Assembly: GCA_934234035.1 (NCBI GenBank)
Contig: CAKQHH010000029.1
Coordinates: forward strand, 1-18,736
Source of the DNA: an uncultured Clostridia bacterium
GTDB lineage: Bacteria > Bacillota > Clostridia > Peptostreptococcales > Anaerovoracaceae
Length of the DNA stretch: 18,736 nt
Reading direction: 5' to 3'
This document shows, piece by piece, positions 7,063 to 12,568 of this stretch (positions are counted from its first letter, which is position 1; each line of letters starts with the position of its first letter). The position numbers were made by a program, and so were the translations under genes. The notes under the pieces were generated by a model that was given only the letters and a program-made list of their open reading frames with translations, was not told the DNA's origin and did no database searches.

Positions 7063-7106
7063 GTGGATTCGCAGCAATTTCCGGACAGGAATTGCTGCGA
7101 ATCCAC
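7063..7106. repeat. 17-bp perfect hairpin
   Basis: GTGGATTCGCAGCAATT (7063-7079) and its exact complement (7090-7106) flank a 10-nt loop, and the stem can extend by two more pairs past one bulged T. There is no T-run on either side, so it does not look like a terminator. It falls in the presumed argJ leader and may be a palindromic repeat or a structural RNA element. Confidence 0.85.
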
Positions 7107-7138
7107 TTCTTCCAGGTGTTTTTAATGGCGTTGGTATG

Positions 7139-7167
7139 ATAATACATGATCGTGTATAAAAATGCAA
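7139..7167 (-). promoter_or_regulatory. Promoter for argJ-argB-cbiL
   Basis: On the minus strand TTGCAT (7162-7167) and TATTAT (7139-7144) are 17 bp apart, which is good sigma-A geometry. Transcription would start near 7132, leaving a leader of about 330 nt before argJ. It overlaps a close match to the ARG box. Confidence 0.7.
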
Positions 7168-7168
7168 G
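7151..7168. promoter_or_regulatory. ARG box (ArgR/AhrC operator)
   Basis: CGTGTATAAAAATGCAAG matches the Bacillus AhrC ARG-box consensus as I remember it (CATGAATAAAAATKCAAK) at about 15 or 16 of 18 positions. It covers the -35 and most of the spacer of the argJ promoter, which is the expected place for repression by arginine-bound ArgR. Confidence 0.7.
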
Positions 7169-7226
7169 TTTTTTCTTGTACATATTCCTGAGCAAGGCCC
7201 GGAGTGTGGCCGGCTGGGCGGCCGGC

Positions 7227-7346
7227 GGCCTCGGGTTCGCGCACGAAAACCGAATTCATTGGCTTTGCGGGAAACCGGGCGCGAACCGTGCTGGCACCCG
7301 GACCGCCTTTTCCATAATTTCAGGCCTCGGGTTCGCGCACGAAAAC
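7227..7346. repeat. Second hairpin-repeat family, 1.25 copies at 96-bp period
   Basis: A 24-bp sequence at 7227-7250 recurs exactly at 7323-7346. The first, complete copy forms an inverted repeat GGTTCGCGC (7234-7242) and GCGCGAACC (7279-7287) around a 36-nt loop. The loop contains TTTGCGGGAA, which is also in the loop of the 87-bp repeats at 1-348 when those are read on the minus strand. GC-rich GGCCGGC sequence flanks both families. The second copy is truncated after its left arm. Confidence 0.75.
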
Positions 7347-7373
7347 AGAAAACCATCCTCCAATCTCAAAATG

Positions 7374-7382
7374 TGATATAAT
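7374..7382 (+). promoter_or_regulatory. Extended -10 promoter for the zinc-ribbon gene
   Basis: TGATATAAT is a perfect extended -10 (TGn plus TATAAT at 7377-7382). No convincing -35 is seen at the expected distance. Transcription would start near 7389, giving a leader of about 80 nt. Confidence 0.6.
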
Positions 7383-7408
7383 TGCATCAGCACAACTCAA
7401 AAGGTTCA

Positions 7409-7436
7409 GAAACCATAATTCAAGAACCATAATTCA
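7409..7436 (+). repeat. Short direct repeat in a leader
   Basis: AACCATAATTCA occurs twice (7411-7422 and 7425-7436), followed by a partial third copy of the pattern before the ribosome-binding site of the gene at 7470. It may be slippage-derived or a protein-binding site. Confidence 0.6.
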
Positions 7437-7469
7437 GGAACCAAAAGAGATTCAGGAGGATATATATAC

Positions 7470-7754
7470 ATGGCAGACGGCAGATGGAGCATGACGGAAA
7501 AAGAATTGAACAACACGGCCACCGGCTTCCGGGGACGAGATCACGAGAAGCTTCCGAATTACAAGAAGCACCGGAAGGTGGATAACCGCGACGGGAATGC
7601 ACCGAAAATCTGCGCATTCTGCGGATCCGAGAATTTGGAAGAGGGATTTGGCGGCTACGCACCGGGGTTTCAGTACAAAGGGGCGTTCTGCAACGATTGC
7701 GGCGGCTCCACGGATTTTGTTTTTCAGGATGACGAGCATCGCTTCTTCAAATAA
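7470..7754 (+). CDS. Small zinc-ribbon protein of unknown function
   Basis: A 94-aa protein with two CxxC pairs, C48-x2-C51 and C74-x2-C77, separated by 22 residues, which is the layout of a four-cysteine zinc ribbon. The first 45 residues are charged and contain no motif I know. The end is acidic and aromatic (DDEHRFFK). The ATG is supported by AGGAGG about 11 nt upstream and by an extended -10 promoter. A strong terminator follows about 45 nt after the stop. It stands alone on the plus strand, facing sepF. Small zinc ribbons often contact nucleic acid or other proteins, but nothing here fixes the role. Confidence 0.8.
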   Translation: MADGRWSMTEKELNNTATGFRGRDHEKLPNYKKHRKVDNRDGNAPKICAFCGSENLEEGFGGYAPGFQYKGAFCNDCGGSTDFVFQDDEHRFFK

Positions 7755-7797
7755 GATATGATAATCCAAGTGTTGAAGGATAATCAAAAACAAAAGG

Positions 7798-7845
7798 AAA
7801 GCCGCAGAGGACGCCCGGGAATCCGAGCGGCCTCTGCGGCTTTTT
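7798..7845. terminator. Convergent intrinsic terminator
   Basis: AAAGCCGCAGAGG (7798-7810) pairs with CCTCTGCGGCTTT (7831-7843) around a 20-nt loop and is followed by five Ts on the plus strand. It sits between the plus-strand zinc-ribbon gene and minus-strand sepF and can serve both, although the minus-strand T-run is weaker. Confidence 0.88.
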
Positions 7846-7866
7846 CGTTCTTTGTTATCTTTCTTC

Positions 7867-8484
7867 CTATTCGTTGCGGCTTCCGTCGTAGAGGATGGTA
7901 TCGCTTGTGACGCGCTTCGCGTCCTCTTCCTTCGGCGCAACACTTGGCGCCATATTTGGTGTTGCACTTGATGCTGCATGGGAAACCACTTCCGGTTTCA
8001 CGATCTCCGGCTTTGCCGCTTCCGGCTCATCCTCCTGGATGTTGGCGGTTTCGTCCGGAACGACGCGGTGCATCGGAGTTTCCTTGCGGATCTGAACCTC
8101 CGGCTTCTCCACCTTCTCCACCGGCTTCTTGTCCTTGCGGCGAATTGCCACGTCGATATCCGACGGCGCAAAAATATAAGTGGTGCGGTTGATTTTCAGG
8201 GAACGGCCGTCAATGGCGCGAGTCGCACCGGTGAGGAAGTCCACGATGCGGCGGGAGAATTCCTCCTCCAGCTTCTCGGTGTTGATGATTACCACCAGAC
8301 CGTGACGGATGCATTCCACCAGCGCATTACATTCTTCCATGCGCATCGGCTCCACCACGATGACCCGGCCTCTGCCGGCTTCCGAAGAACCACTAGTCCG
8401 AACCAGCTCATCCAGCGTATTCGGAATCGGACGGTCCTCGTCCTCCATTGCAAAACCCTTCTTGATTGAATCCAAAAAACCCAT
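7867..8484 (-). CDS. sepF: Cell division protein SepF
   Basis: A 205-aa SepF, which ties FtsZ filaments to the membrane at the division site. The N-terminal MGFLDSIKKGFAM is the expected amphipathic membrane-targeting helix. The conserved core runs from about residue 38 to 115, with VIVVEPMRMEECNALVECI and RRIVDFLTGATRAIDGRSL followed by FAPSDIDV. The protein is longer than the usual 140-160 aa because of a C-terminal tail (about residues 118-205) rich in P, E, V and K, probably disordered. SepF genes often lie beside ftsZ or ylm genes; this one is alone with its own promoter. The start has an AGGAG site about 9 nt upstream. Confidence 0.92.
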   Translation of the reverse strand: MGFLDSIKKGFAMEDEDRPIPNTLDELVRTSGSSEAGRGRVIVVEPMRMEECNALVECIRHGLVVIINTEKLEEEFSRRIVDFLTGATRAIDGRSLKINRTTYIFAPSDIDVAIRRKDKKPVEKVEKPEVQIRKETPMHRVVPDETANIQEDEPEAAKPEIVKPEVVSHAASSATPNMAPSVAPKEEDAKRVTSDTILYDGSRNE

Positions 8485-8532
8485 TTTTCTATCTCCTAAC
8501 TCGTCATAATAGTTTGCATTTTCTTTGCTCTA

Positions 8533-8541
8533 AGTATACCA
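8533..8541 (-). promoter_or_regulatory. Extended -10 promoter for sepF
   Basis: On the minus strand TGGTATACT matches an extended -10, with TATACT at 8533-8538. No strong -35 is seen. The start of transcription would be near 8526, about 40 nt before the sepF ATG. Confidence 0.55.
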
Positions 8542-8591
8542 TAACCCGTTCGCCGGTACTACCAAATCCGAACAGGATTACTAATTTTCCT

Positions 8592-9266
8592 TTACTCTTC
8601 ACCATCCGATGACACTCTCACCACGCGAATGCAAAGGCCCTTGTACAGGTTGATCAGTGACAGGCTCAGCAACACCGCCGCCAAAATATCCGTGAACCAG
8701 TTCATTCCCGCAAGAACGCGCACCACCAGGCTCAGGCCAATCAACACCAACCCGGCCGTCTCCAGTTTTGCCAGGAGTTCCTTGTACTCCCGGAACAGCC
8801 GGTGCCACTCCATCATCGCCGTGCCGAACACCACGAGACAAAACACCGTCGTCATAGACGGAAAGGAATTGGACGGATGGGTCTCCCCGCGGAAGAACGC
8901 CGGCCCGCAGTTCACCGTGAACACATTAAAGAAAAAAGCAAACGGAATCATCAGCGCGTACACCGGAAACAAGCACGCAATCCCCCGCAGCGACCGCAAG
9001 GTTCTTTTTTTGATGAGCACGCCCACCGCCAATAAAACAAAGGACGCCGCCACCACCAGCGCCACCCAGCACAGCAGCTGCGTAAACGCATAGATCCACG
9101 GATGGGACCGGGTGATAAAATGCACCGCCCCGTTCAGGTGGGACAGCCCCACGTTCGTCCCGTCGGCCCCGATGGCCCGCACATCCAACCTCAGAAGCAG
9201 CAGAAGCAGAAAGAATGCTCCCATATAAATTCCCGCATTTCGGTACGCCTGTTGTTTCCGATTCAT
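8592..9266 (-). CDS. PAP2-like membrane protein lacking the usual catalytic histidines
   Basis: A 224-aa protein with about six membrane helices. Its central and C-terminal parts align with the PAP2 lipid-phosphatase pattern: NCGPAFFRG and SFPSMTT (residues 134-140) at motif 2, and VRVLAGMNWFTD (182-193) at motif 3. Active PAP2 enzymes have SFPSGH and SRxxxxxHxxxD; here the motif 2 His is Thr or Met and the motif 3 His is Asn189, while Arg183 and Asp193 remain. It may therefore be inactive, or the resemblance may reflect a related non-phosphatase family. It begins 9 nt after the AEC transporter stop with a GGAG site, so the two form an operon. Role unknown; a membrane-lipid connection is plausible. 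Confidence 0.65.
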   Translation of the reverse strand: MNRKQQAYRNAGIYMGAFFLLLLLLRLDVRAIGADGTNVGLSHLNGAVHFITRSHPWIYAFTQLLCWVALVVAASFVLLAVGVLIKKRTLRSLRGIACLFPVYALMIPFAFFFNVFTVNCGPAFFRGETHPSNSFPSMTTVFCLVVFGTAMMEWHRLFREYKELLAKLETAGLVLIGLSLVVRVLAGMNWFTDILAAVLLSLSLINLYKGLCIRVVRVSSDGEE

Positions 9267-9275
9267 CGTCTCTCC

Positions 9276-10199
9276 TTACTTCATGTACCACATCGTCAAA
9301 AGCGGCATGCTTACGATGCACACCACCGTCGTCATGGCGTTAATCGCCGCCGCATATCGCTCGTCCCGGTCGTTAATCTGCGCCAGCTGTGTAATCAGCG
9401 TTGCCGAAGGCGCCATGATGGCGAACAGGGTCACCAATAAAATCATCTCTCCGTCTTCCGCCAGCGTCCGAATCGGCGTACATTTGAATATCACCGCCGC
9501 GCCCAACGGCAGAATCACCATTTTCAAAGCCACCACCAGGTGCACCCGGACGTTTTGGAAAATATTTTTCCAGTCTACATTATATAAAAGCATTCCGATT
9601 ACAATCATGCTGATCGGTCCCAAAGCGGCCGAGAATCCGCCCAAGGTGTCCAGCGCCATCTTCGGCAGATGAACCTGCCCGAAAAACATGATGATACCCA
9701 CCACCACGGTGATGAGGTTGATGTTCAGAAAGACTTTCTTCCAGTTCATGTCCCGGCTGCCCTTCATCATGGACGTACAATGGGTCCAGATAAAAATACC
9801 CTGCACGCAGGAATAGGCGCTGGCGTAAATCATGTAGTGATCTCCCAGAACGCCGGCCACCAGCGGAAGAATCAGGTTCGCGCTGTTCGGGTACATAATC
9901 GATGCTTTTTCCGTGGCATCCAAGTGGCAAATTCCGCTGATACCGTAAGTCACCGCCATGAGAACCAGCTGCGCGGTGACGGCCGCCCCCATGGCCAGCA
10001 TGAATCCGTCCCGCAGTTCCGGCGTGTACTCCGCCTGATAGGATTTTAGGATGGCGCAGGGAAGCAGCACGTAGATGCACAGCAGCGACAGCACCTTGCT
10101 GTCCTCCCCTTTCAGGATTCCCAGTTTTACCATCATAAAGCCGGCCGCCATATAGATAAAGAAAATCGTCAATTGTTTCAGTAATAATGTTGTAACCAT
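9276..10199 (-). CDS. AEC (auxin efflux carrier) family transporter
   Basis: A 307-aa protein with about ten hydrophobic segments in the 5+5 AEC arrangement. Typical features are the N-terminal QLTIFFIYMAAGFMMVKLGIL helix region (one residue over 20 if joined: QLTIFFIYMAAGF then MMVKLGIL), LPCAILKSY (about 46-54), PNSANLILPLVAGVLG (about 103-118), GPISMIVIGMLL (about 194-205) and MAPSATLITQLA near the C-terminus. Bacterial AEC proteins export or import small organic acids such as malate; the substrate here cannot be told. It is the first gene of a two-gene operon with the PAP2-like protein. An AAAGGAG site lies 15 nt upstream of the ATG, rather far, with AAGGG closer. Confidence 0.9.
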   Translation of the reverse strand: MVTTLLLKQLTIFFIYMAAGFMMVKLGILKGEDSKVLSLLCIYVLLPCAILKSYQAEYTPELRDGFMLAMGAAVTAQLVLMAVTYGISGICHLDATEKASIMYPNSANLILPLVAGVLGDHYMIYASAYSCVQGIFIWTHCTSMMKGSRDMNWKKVFLNINLITVVVGIIMFFGQVHLPKMALDTLGGFSAALGPISMIVIGMLLYNVDWKNIFQNVRVHLVVALKMVILPLGAAVIFKCTPIRTLAEDGEMILLVTLFAIMAPSATLITQLAQINDRDERYAAAINAMTTVVCIVSMPLLTMWYMK

Positions 10200-10248
10200 T
10201 TTGCCCTTTGTAATCTCCTTTTATTCCTTAATACCCAGTTTAACTTTT

Positions 10249-10277
10249 ATTGTACCACTTATGGACCGGGAGATTAA
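10249..10277 (-). promoter_or_regulatory. Promoter for the AEC-PAP2-like operon
   Basis: On the minus strand TTAATC (10272-10277, weak -35), a 17-bp spacer and TACAAT (10249-10254) preceded by TGG give an extended -10 promoter. It is divergent from the HU promoter. Confidence 0.6.
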
Positions 10278-10360
10278 CCCTTAATTCGTATTGTCGGAAA
10301 ATCTATGCAGAAAAATTGACTCAAAATACCTTTTTTGCCCGAATTTCACAGTATAGGCAC

Positions 10361-10389
10361 TTGAAACCATATTGATTTTAGGGTATTAT
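10361..10389 (+). promoter_or_regulatory. Promoter for the HU gene
   Basis: TTGAAA (10361-10366), a 17-bp spacer and TATTAT (10384-10389) give good sigma-A geometry. The start would be near 10396, leaving a leader of about 60 nt. Confidence 0.75.
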
Positions 10390-10456
10390 TGATAAAGCTA
10401 TTGAGATGGTTCACTTCGGAACCTCCAAAATATTAAGATTACTAAGGAGAATTGAT

Positions 10457-10732
10457 ATGAACAAGGCAGAACTGATTGCACAGATGGCAGCTAAGGCTGG
10501 ACTTTCCAAGGCAGACGCTGAGAAGGCTCTGAACGCATTTACTGAAACCGTTGGTGAAACTCTTGCTTCCAAGGAGAAGGTTTCCCTGGTTGGATTCGGA
10601 ACTTTCGAAGCAAAGAACAGAGCCGCTAGAGAAGGCAGAAACCCTCAGACCGGCGAGACTGTTCAGATTCCGGCTTCTGTAGCTCCTACTTTCAAGGCAG
10701 GAAAGGCTCTGAAGGACAAGGTAAACGCTTAG
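10457..10732 (+). CDS. hup: HU-family DNA-binding protein
   Basis: A 91-aa nucleoid protein of standard HU length. It shows MNKAELIAQMAAKAGLSKAD at the N-terminus, VGFGTFEAKNRAAREGRNPQ (the arm-proximal signature, about residues 45-64), TGETVQIPASVAPTFKAGK and the C-terminal LKDKVNA. HU bends and compacts DNA as a dimer. The start at 10457 is chosen because AAGGAG lies 8 nt upstream and the protein then has the canonical N-terminus; an upstream in-frame ATG at 10406 would add a non-homologous 17 residues. The gene is monocistronic, with its own promoter and a strong terminator. Its codon use looks less GC-rich than its neighbours, as is common for highly expressed genes. Confidence 0.96.
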   Translation: MNKAELIAQMAAKAGLSKADAEKALNAFTETVGETLASKEKVSLVGFGTFEAKNRAAREGRNPQTGETVQIPASVAPTFKAGKALKDKVNA

Positions 10733-10762
10733 TTTTGAATAAGCATTAAACTTAAAGTTTAT

Positions 10763-10798
10763 AAAGAGGAAAACTTGAAAACGAGTTTTCCTCTTTTT
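10763..10798 (+). terminator. Intrinsic terminator after HU
   Basis: AAAGAGGAAAACT (10763-10775) pairs with AGTTTTCCTCTTT (10784-10796) around an 8-nt loop and runs into a T-tract. Confidence 0.92.
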
Positions 10799-10861
10799 GC
10801 TTTTTTGTAAGTTTAATTGTAAACTGATATCAAATGAAATGCCGGTGTTAATTTGCGTTGC

Positions 10862-10890
10862 TTGATGAAATGCAAAAGGCTCTTTACACT
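10862..10890 (+). promoter_or_regulatory. Promoter for the XRE regulator
   Basis: TTGATG (10862-10867), 17 bp and TACACT (10885-10890) fit a sigma-A promoter about 40 bp upstream of the regulator's start codon. Confidence 0.55.
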
Positions 10891-10928
10891 GGAGATGCAA
10901 AGAAACGCAGTGCAAGGAGGACCAATCG

Positions 10929-11558
10929 ATGTTAAATAAGAACTTAAAGACAATCAGAAATAACAAGGGTTTTACTCAAGAAGAGCTTGCAAACAGACTT
11001 CATGTAACAAGACAAACGATATCAAAATGGGAGAAGGGATATTCGGTCCCGGACGCGGACTTGTTATCAAAGCTTGCAGATGAATTAGATGTTTCCGTAA
11101 GCGAGCTTCTTGGCAAAGAAGAGATTCCGGCAGAGGAAACAGATTCACTGTCCAATCAACTCGCACGGATTAATGAACAACTGAGCATAAGGAACAGACG
11201 AGCAAAGCGTGTCTGGAAGGCTGCAATTGTGCTTGCTATAGTATTTTTCCTAGTAATTCCGGCCGTAACTATATTAGGTAATATGATGTGGAGTTCAAAC
11301 CTGGATGGCGCGGATACGGGTTATGCCGGACGGGTGGAATATACCTGCACCCTTGATGGCGAAAAGTATATATATAGCATTGAATACAACGAACAGTATC
11401 AAATAACCGCCGGTGGAGGAGATTCTTTTGTGGCGGATCATGCCGATGTAGAAAACTATGATGATGCACATAAAGCGGCGGCTGCAATTGAGGATTATTT
11501 TAGAAATCACGGAGGGACTGCAGAACAAACCGAAGTAAAGGGGTTGGAATTAGATTAA
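10929..11558 (+). CDS. Membrane-anchored XRE-family regulator, C-terminus probably truncated
   Basis: A 209-aa protein. Residues 6-62 form an XRE/Cro helix-turn-helix (KTIRNNKGFTQEELANRL, then VTRQTISKWEKGYSVPD, and LADELDVSVSELLG). A charged linker follows, then a single membrane helix at about residues 95-117 (AAIVLAIVFFLVIPAVTILG) and an outer domain beginning after MMWSSN. The layout suggests a one-component sensor that binds DNA inside the cell and reads a signal outside. AAGGAGG lies 8 nt before the ATG. The frame stops at LELD, but the next 230 bp still encode, in two other frames, sequence that reads like the rest of the outer domain. The native protein was therefore probably about 70 residues longer and this copy is decaying. 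Confidence 0.85.
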   Translation: MLNKNLKTIRNNKGFTQEELANRLHVTRQTISKWEKGYSVPDADLLSKLADELDVSVSELLGKEEIPAEETDSLSNQLARINEQLSIRNRRAKRVWKAAIVLAIVFFLVIPAVTILGNMMWSSNLDGADTGYAGRVEYTCTLDGEKYIYSIEYNEQYQITAGGGDSFVADHADVENYDDAHKAAAAIEDYFRNHGGTAEQTEVKGLELD

Positions 11559-11574
11559 TCCGCGATAAAAATAT

Positions 11575-11785
11575 AATCGATTAGGTTCGGATAGTCCATA
11601 CGGTGGTTATGTTGTCAGCTGGAGCAGCCCCGGTGTTAACGGGGATCCATTGTTCATAAATATTGGAGCAGACTACCCGGATACTTCCCGGCTAACCGTT
11701 GTCATTTGGGGAGAAAATTGAAATCACAGACCCATATGATTTACTTACGTATGAAGAATTCATAGAAGCATATGAAAATCAATAA
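11575..11785 (+). pseudogene. Frameshifted C-terminal remnant of the XRE regulator gene
   Basis: From 11581 one frame reads LGSDSPYGGYVVSWSSPG, continues for about 28 residues to VVIWGEN and stops at 11719. A neighbouring frame then takes over with EKIEITDPYDLL and TYEEFIEAYENQ and stops at 11785. The two join smoothly if one base near 11710-11716 is lost or gained. The content resembles an extracellular domain, and no start codon or ribosome-binding site precedes it. I infer that it is the broken 3' end of the upstream gene. Confidence 0.55.
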
Positions 11786-11880
11786 AAGCCAATCAATAAA
11801 ATCTCCGCTTTAATACAGCTCCCGGTCAAAGCACGCAATTCTAATTATGTTGTCTAATATTTGTGCGTACAATCTTATAT

Positions 11881-12157
11881 GTCTAGAAATTCGAAGGCAG
11901 TTCACGCTTTTTGACTGAAAACGTAGATTCGACGTGAACGCAATTCGCTGCTTTTACAAAATTCTAATTTTGAAACGACGGATTATCACCGGCGATTCAC
12001 GCCAAAATGAGGCTTCCCTCCAAAAAGCGTGAACTGTTCTCAAAAGGGTGACCTGCACACCGGAAATTCCACGGCAAAACCGTGTATAACAAAAAAAGCT
12101 TCACGCTAATCAGCTAAAATTGTAAAATTAGCGTGAAGTCGTTTTGAATTTCTAGAC
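11881..12157. repeat. 277-bp element with terminal inverted repeats and three matched hairpins
   Basis: The element is bounded by GTCTAGAAATTC (11881-11892) and GAATTTCTAGAC (12146-12157). Inside are three inverted pairs of TTCACGC and GCGTGAA at 11901/11932, 11996/12027 and 12100/12131. In each the two halves are exactly 24 nt apart; the first right half has one mismatch (ACGTGAA). In addition CAGTTCACGCTTTTT (11898-11912) is perfectly complementary to 12022-12036. There is no open frame of note. No clear target-site duplication is visible. It could be a MITE-like non-autonomous element, a multi-hairpin RNA, or a cluster of protein-binding sites. Confidence 0.8.
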
Positions 12158-12185
12158 TTATTTTATTATATCTACTTAGCAAATT

Positions 12186-12416
12186 CTAATTGTCAAACAA
12201 ACGCCGGCGCTCCGCCCGCCATCCCATGTTGACTGCAGCCATGAGATATTTGTACTGCTTCGGATACTTGTCGGCAATTCCTTCCAGCACCTCTTTCTTG
12301 CTGTCAAAAATAGTGTAGATTGTCTTCTTGCTGATTCCAAGCTTCCCGCCCGGTCAATAGACTTCGTTATTTTTTTGATAAAATTTCCCCGGAATTCTGT
12401 GGCTTTTCCGACTCAT
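12186..12416 (-). pseudogene. Small helix-turn-helix gene with one internal stop
   Basis: On the minus strand an ATG at 12416 opens a 76-codon frame ending at 12186, interrupted only by a TGA at codon 21. After the stop it reads LGISKKTIYTIFDSKKEVLE, which resembles the recognition region of a TetR-type HTH (GxSKxTxYxxFxSKxxLL). About 30 residues ending in AERRRLFDN follow. A CGA-to-TGA change would explain the stop. A full TetR protein is about 200 aa, so this is either a remnant or a different small HTH family. It lies about 30 bp from the right end of the 277-bp element. Confidence 0.55.
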
Positions 12417-12484
12417 TTTGTACTATAACCCTTCAATCATGCATTCCATAACCTATGATGTATAGCAATTTCAAGGGTTTCCGC

Positions 12485-12513
12485 TTGTTTGCAGACATTT
12501 TTTAATGTATATT
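12485..12513 (+). promoter_or_regulatory. Promoter for the flavodoxin-fold oxidoreductase gene
   Basis: TTGTTT (12485-12490), 17 bp and TATATT (12508-12513) lie about 55 bp upstream of the start codon. The leftward part (12417-12484) holds an imperfect AACCCTT/AAGGGTT inverted repeat and nothing else I can support. Confidence 0.5.
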
Positions 12514-12568
12514 CATATTACAAAATGTAAATATTTTAACACAGTATTCGAGCTATGGAGGAATTAAT

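Noticed and set aside
6817..7356. 179-codon minus-strand frame upstream of argJ
   Set aside because: Its translation is the 21-bp and 96-bp repeats and hairpins, with no start signal, so I treat it as non-coding.
11881..12157. Complete insertion sequence
   Set aside because: Terminal inverted repeats are present, but there is no transposase frame and no clear target-site duplication. At most it is a non-autonomous element.
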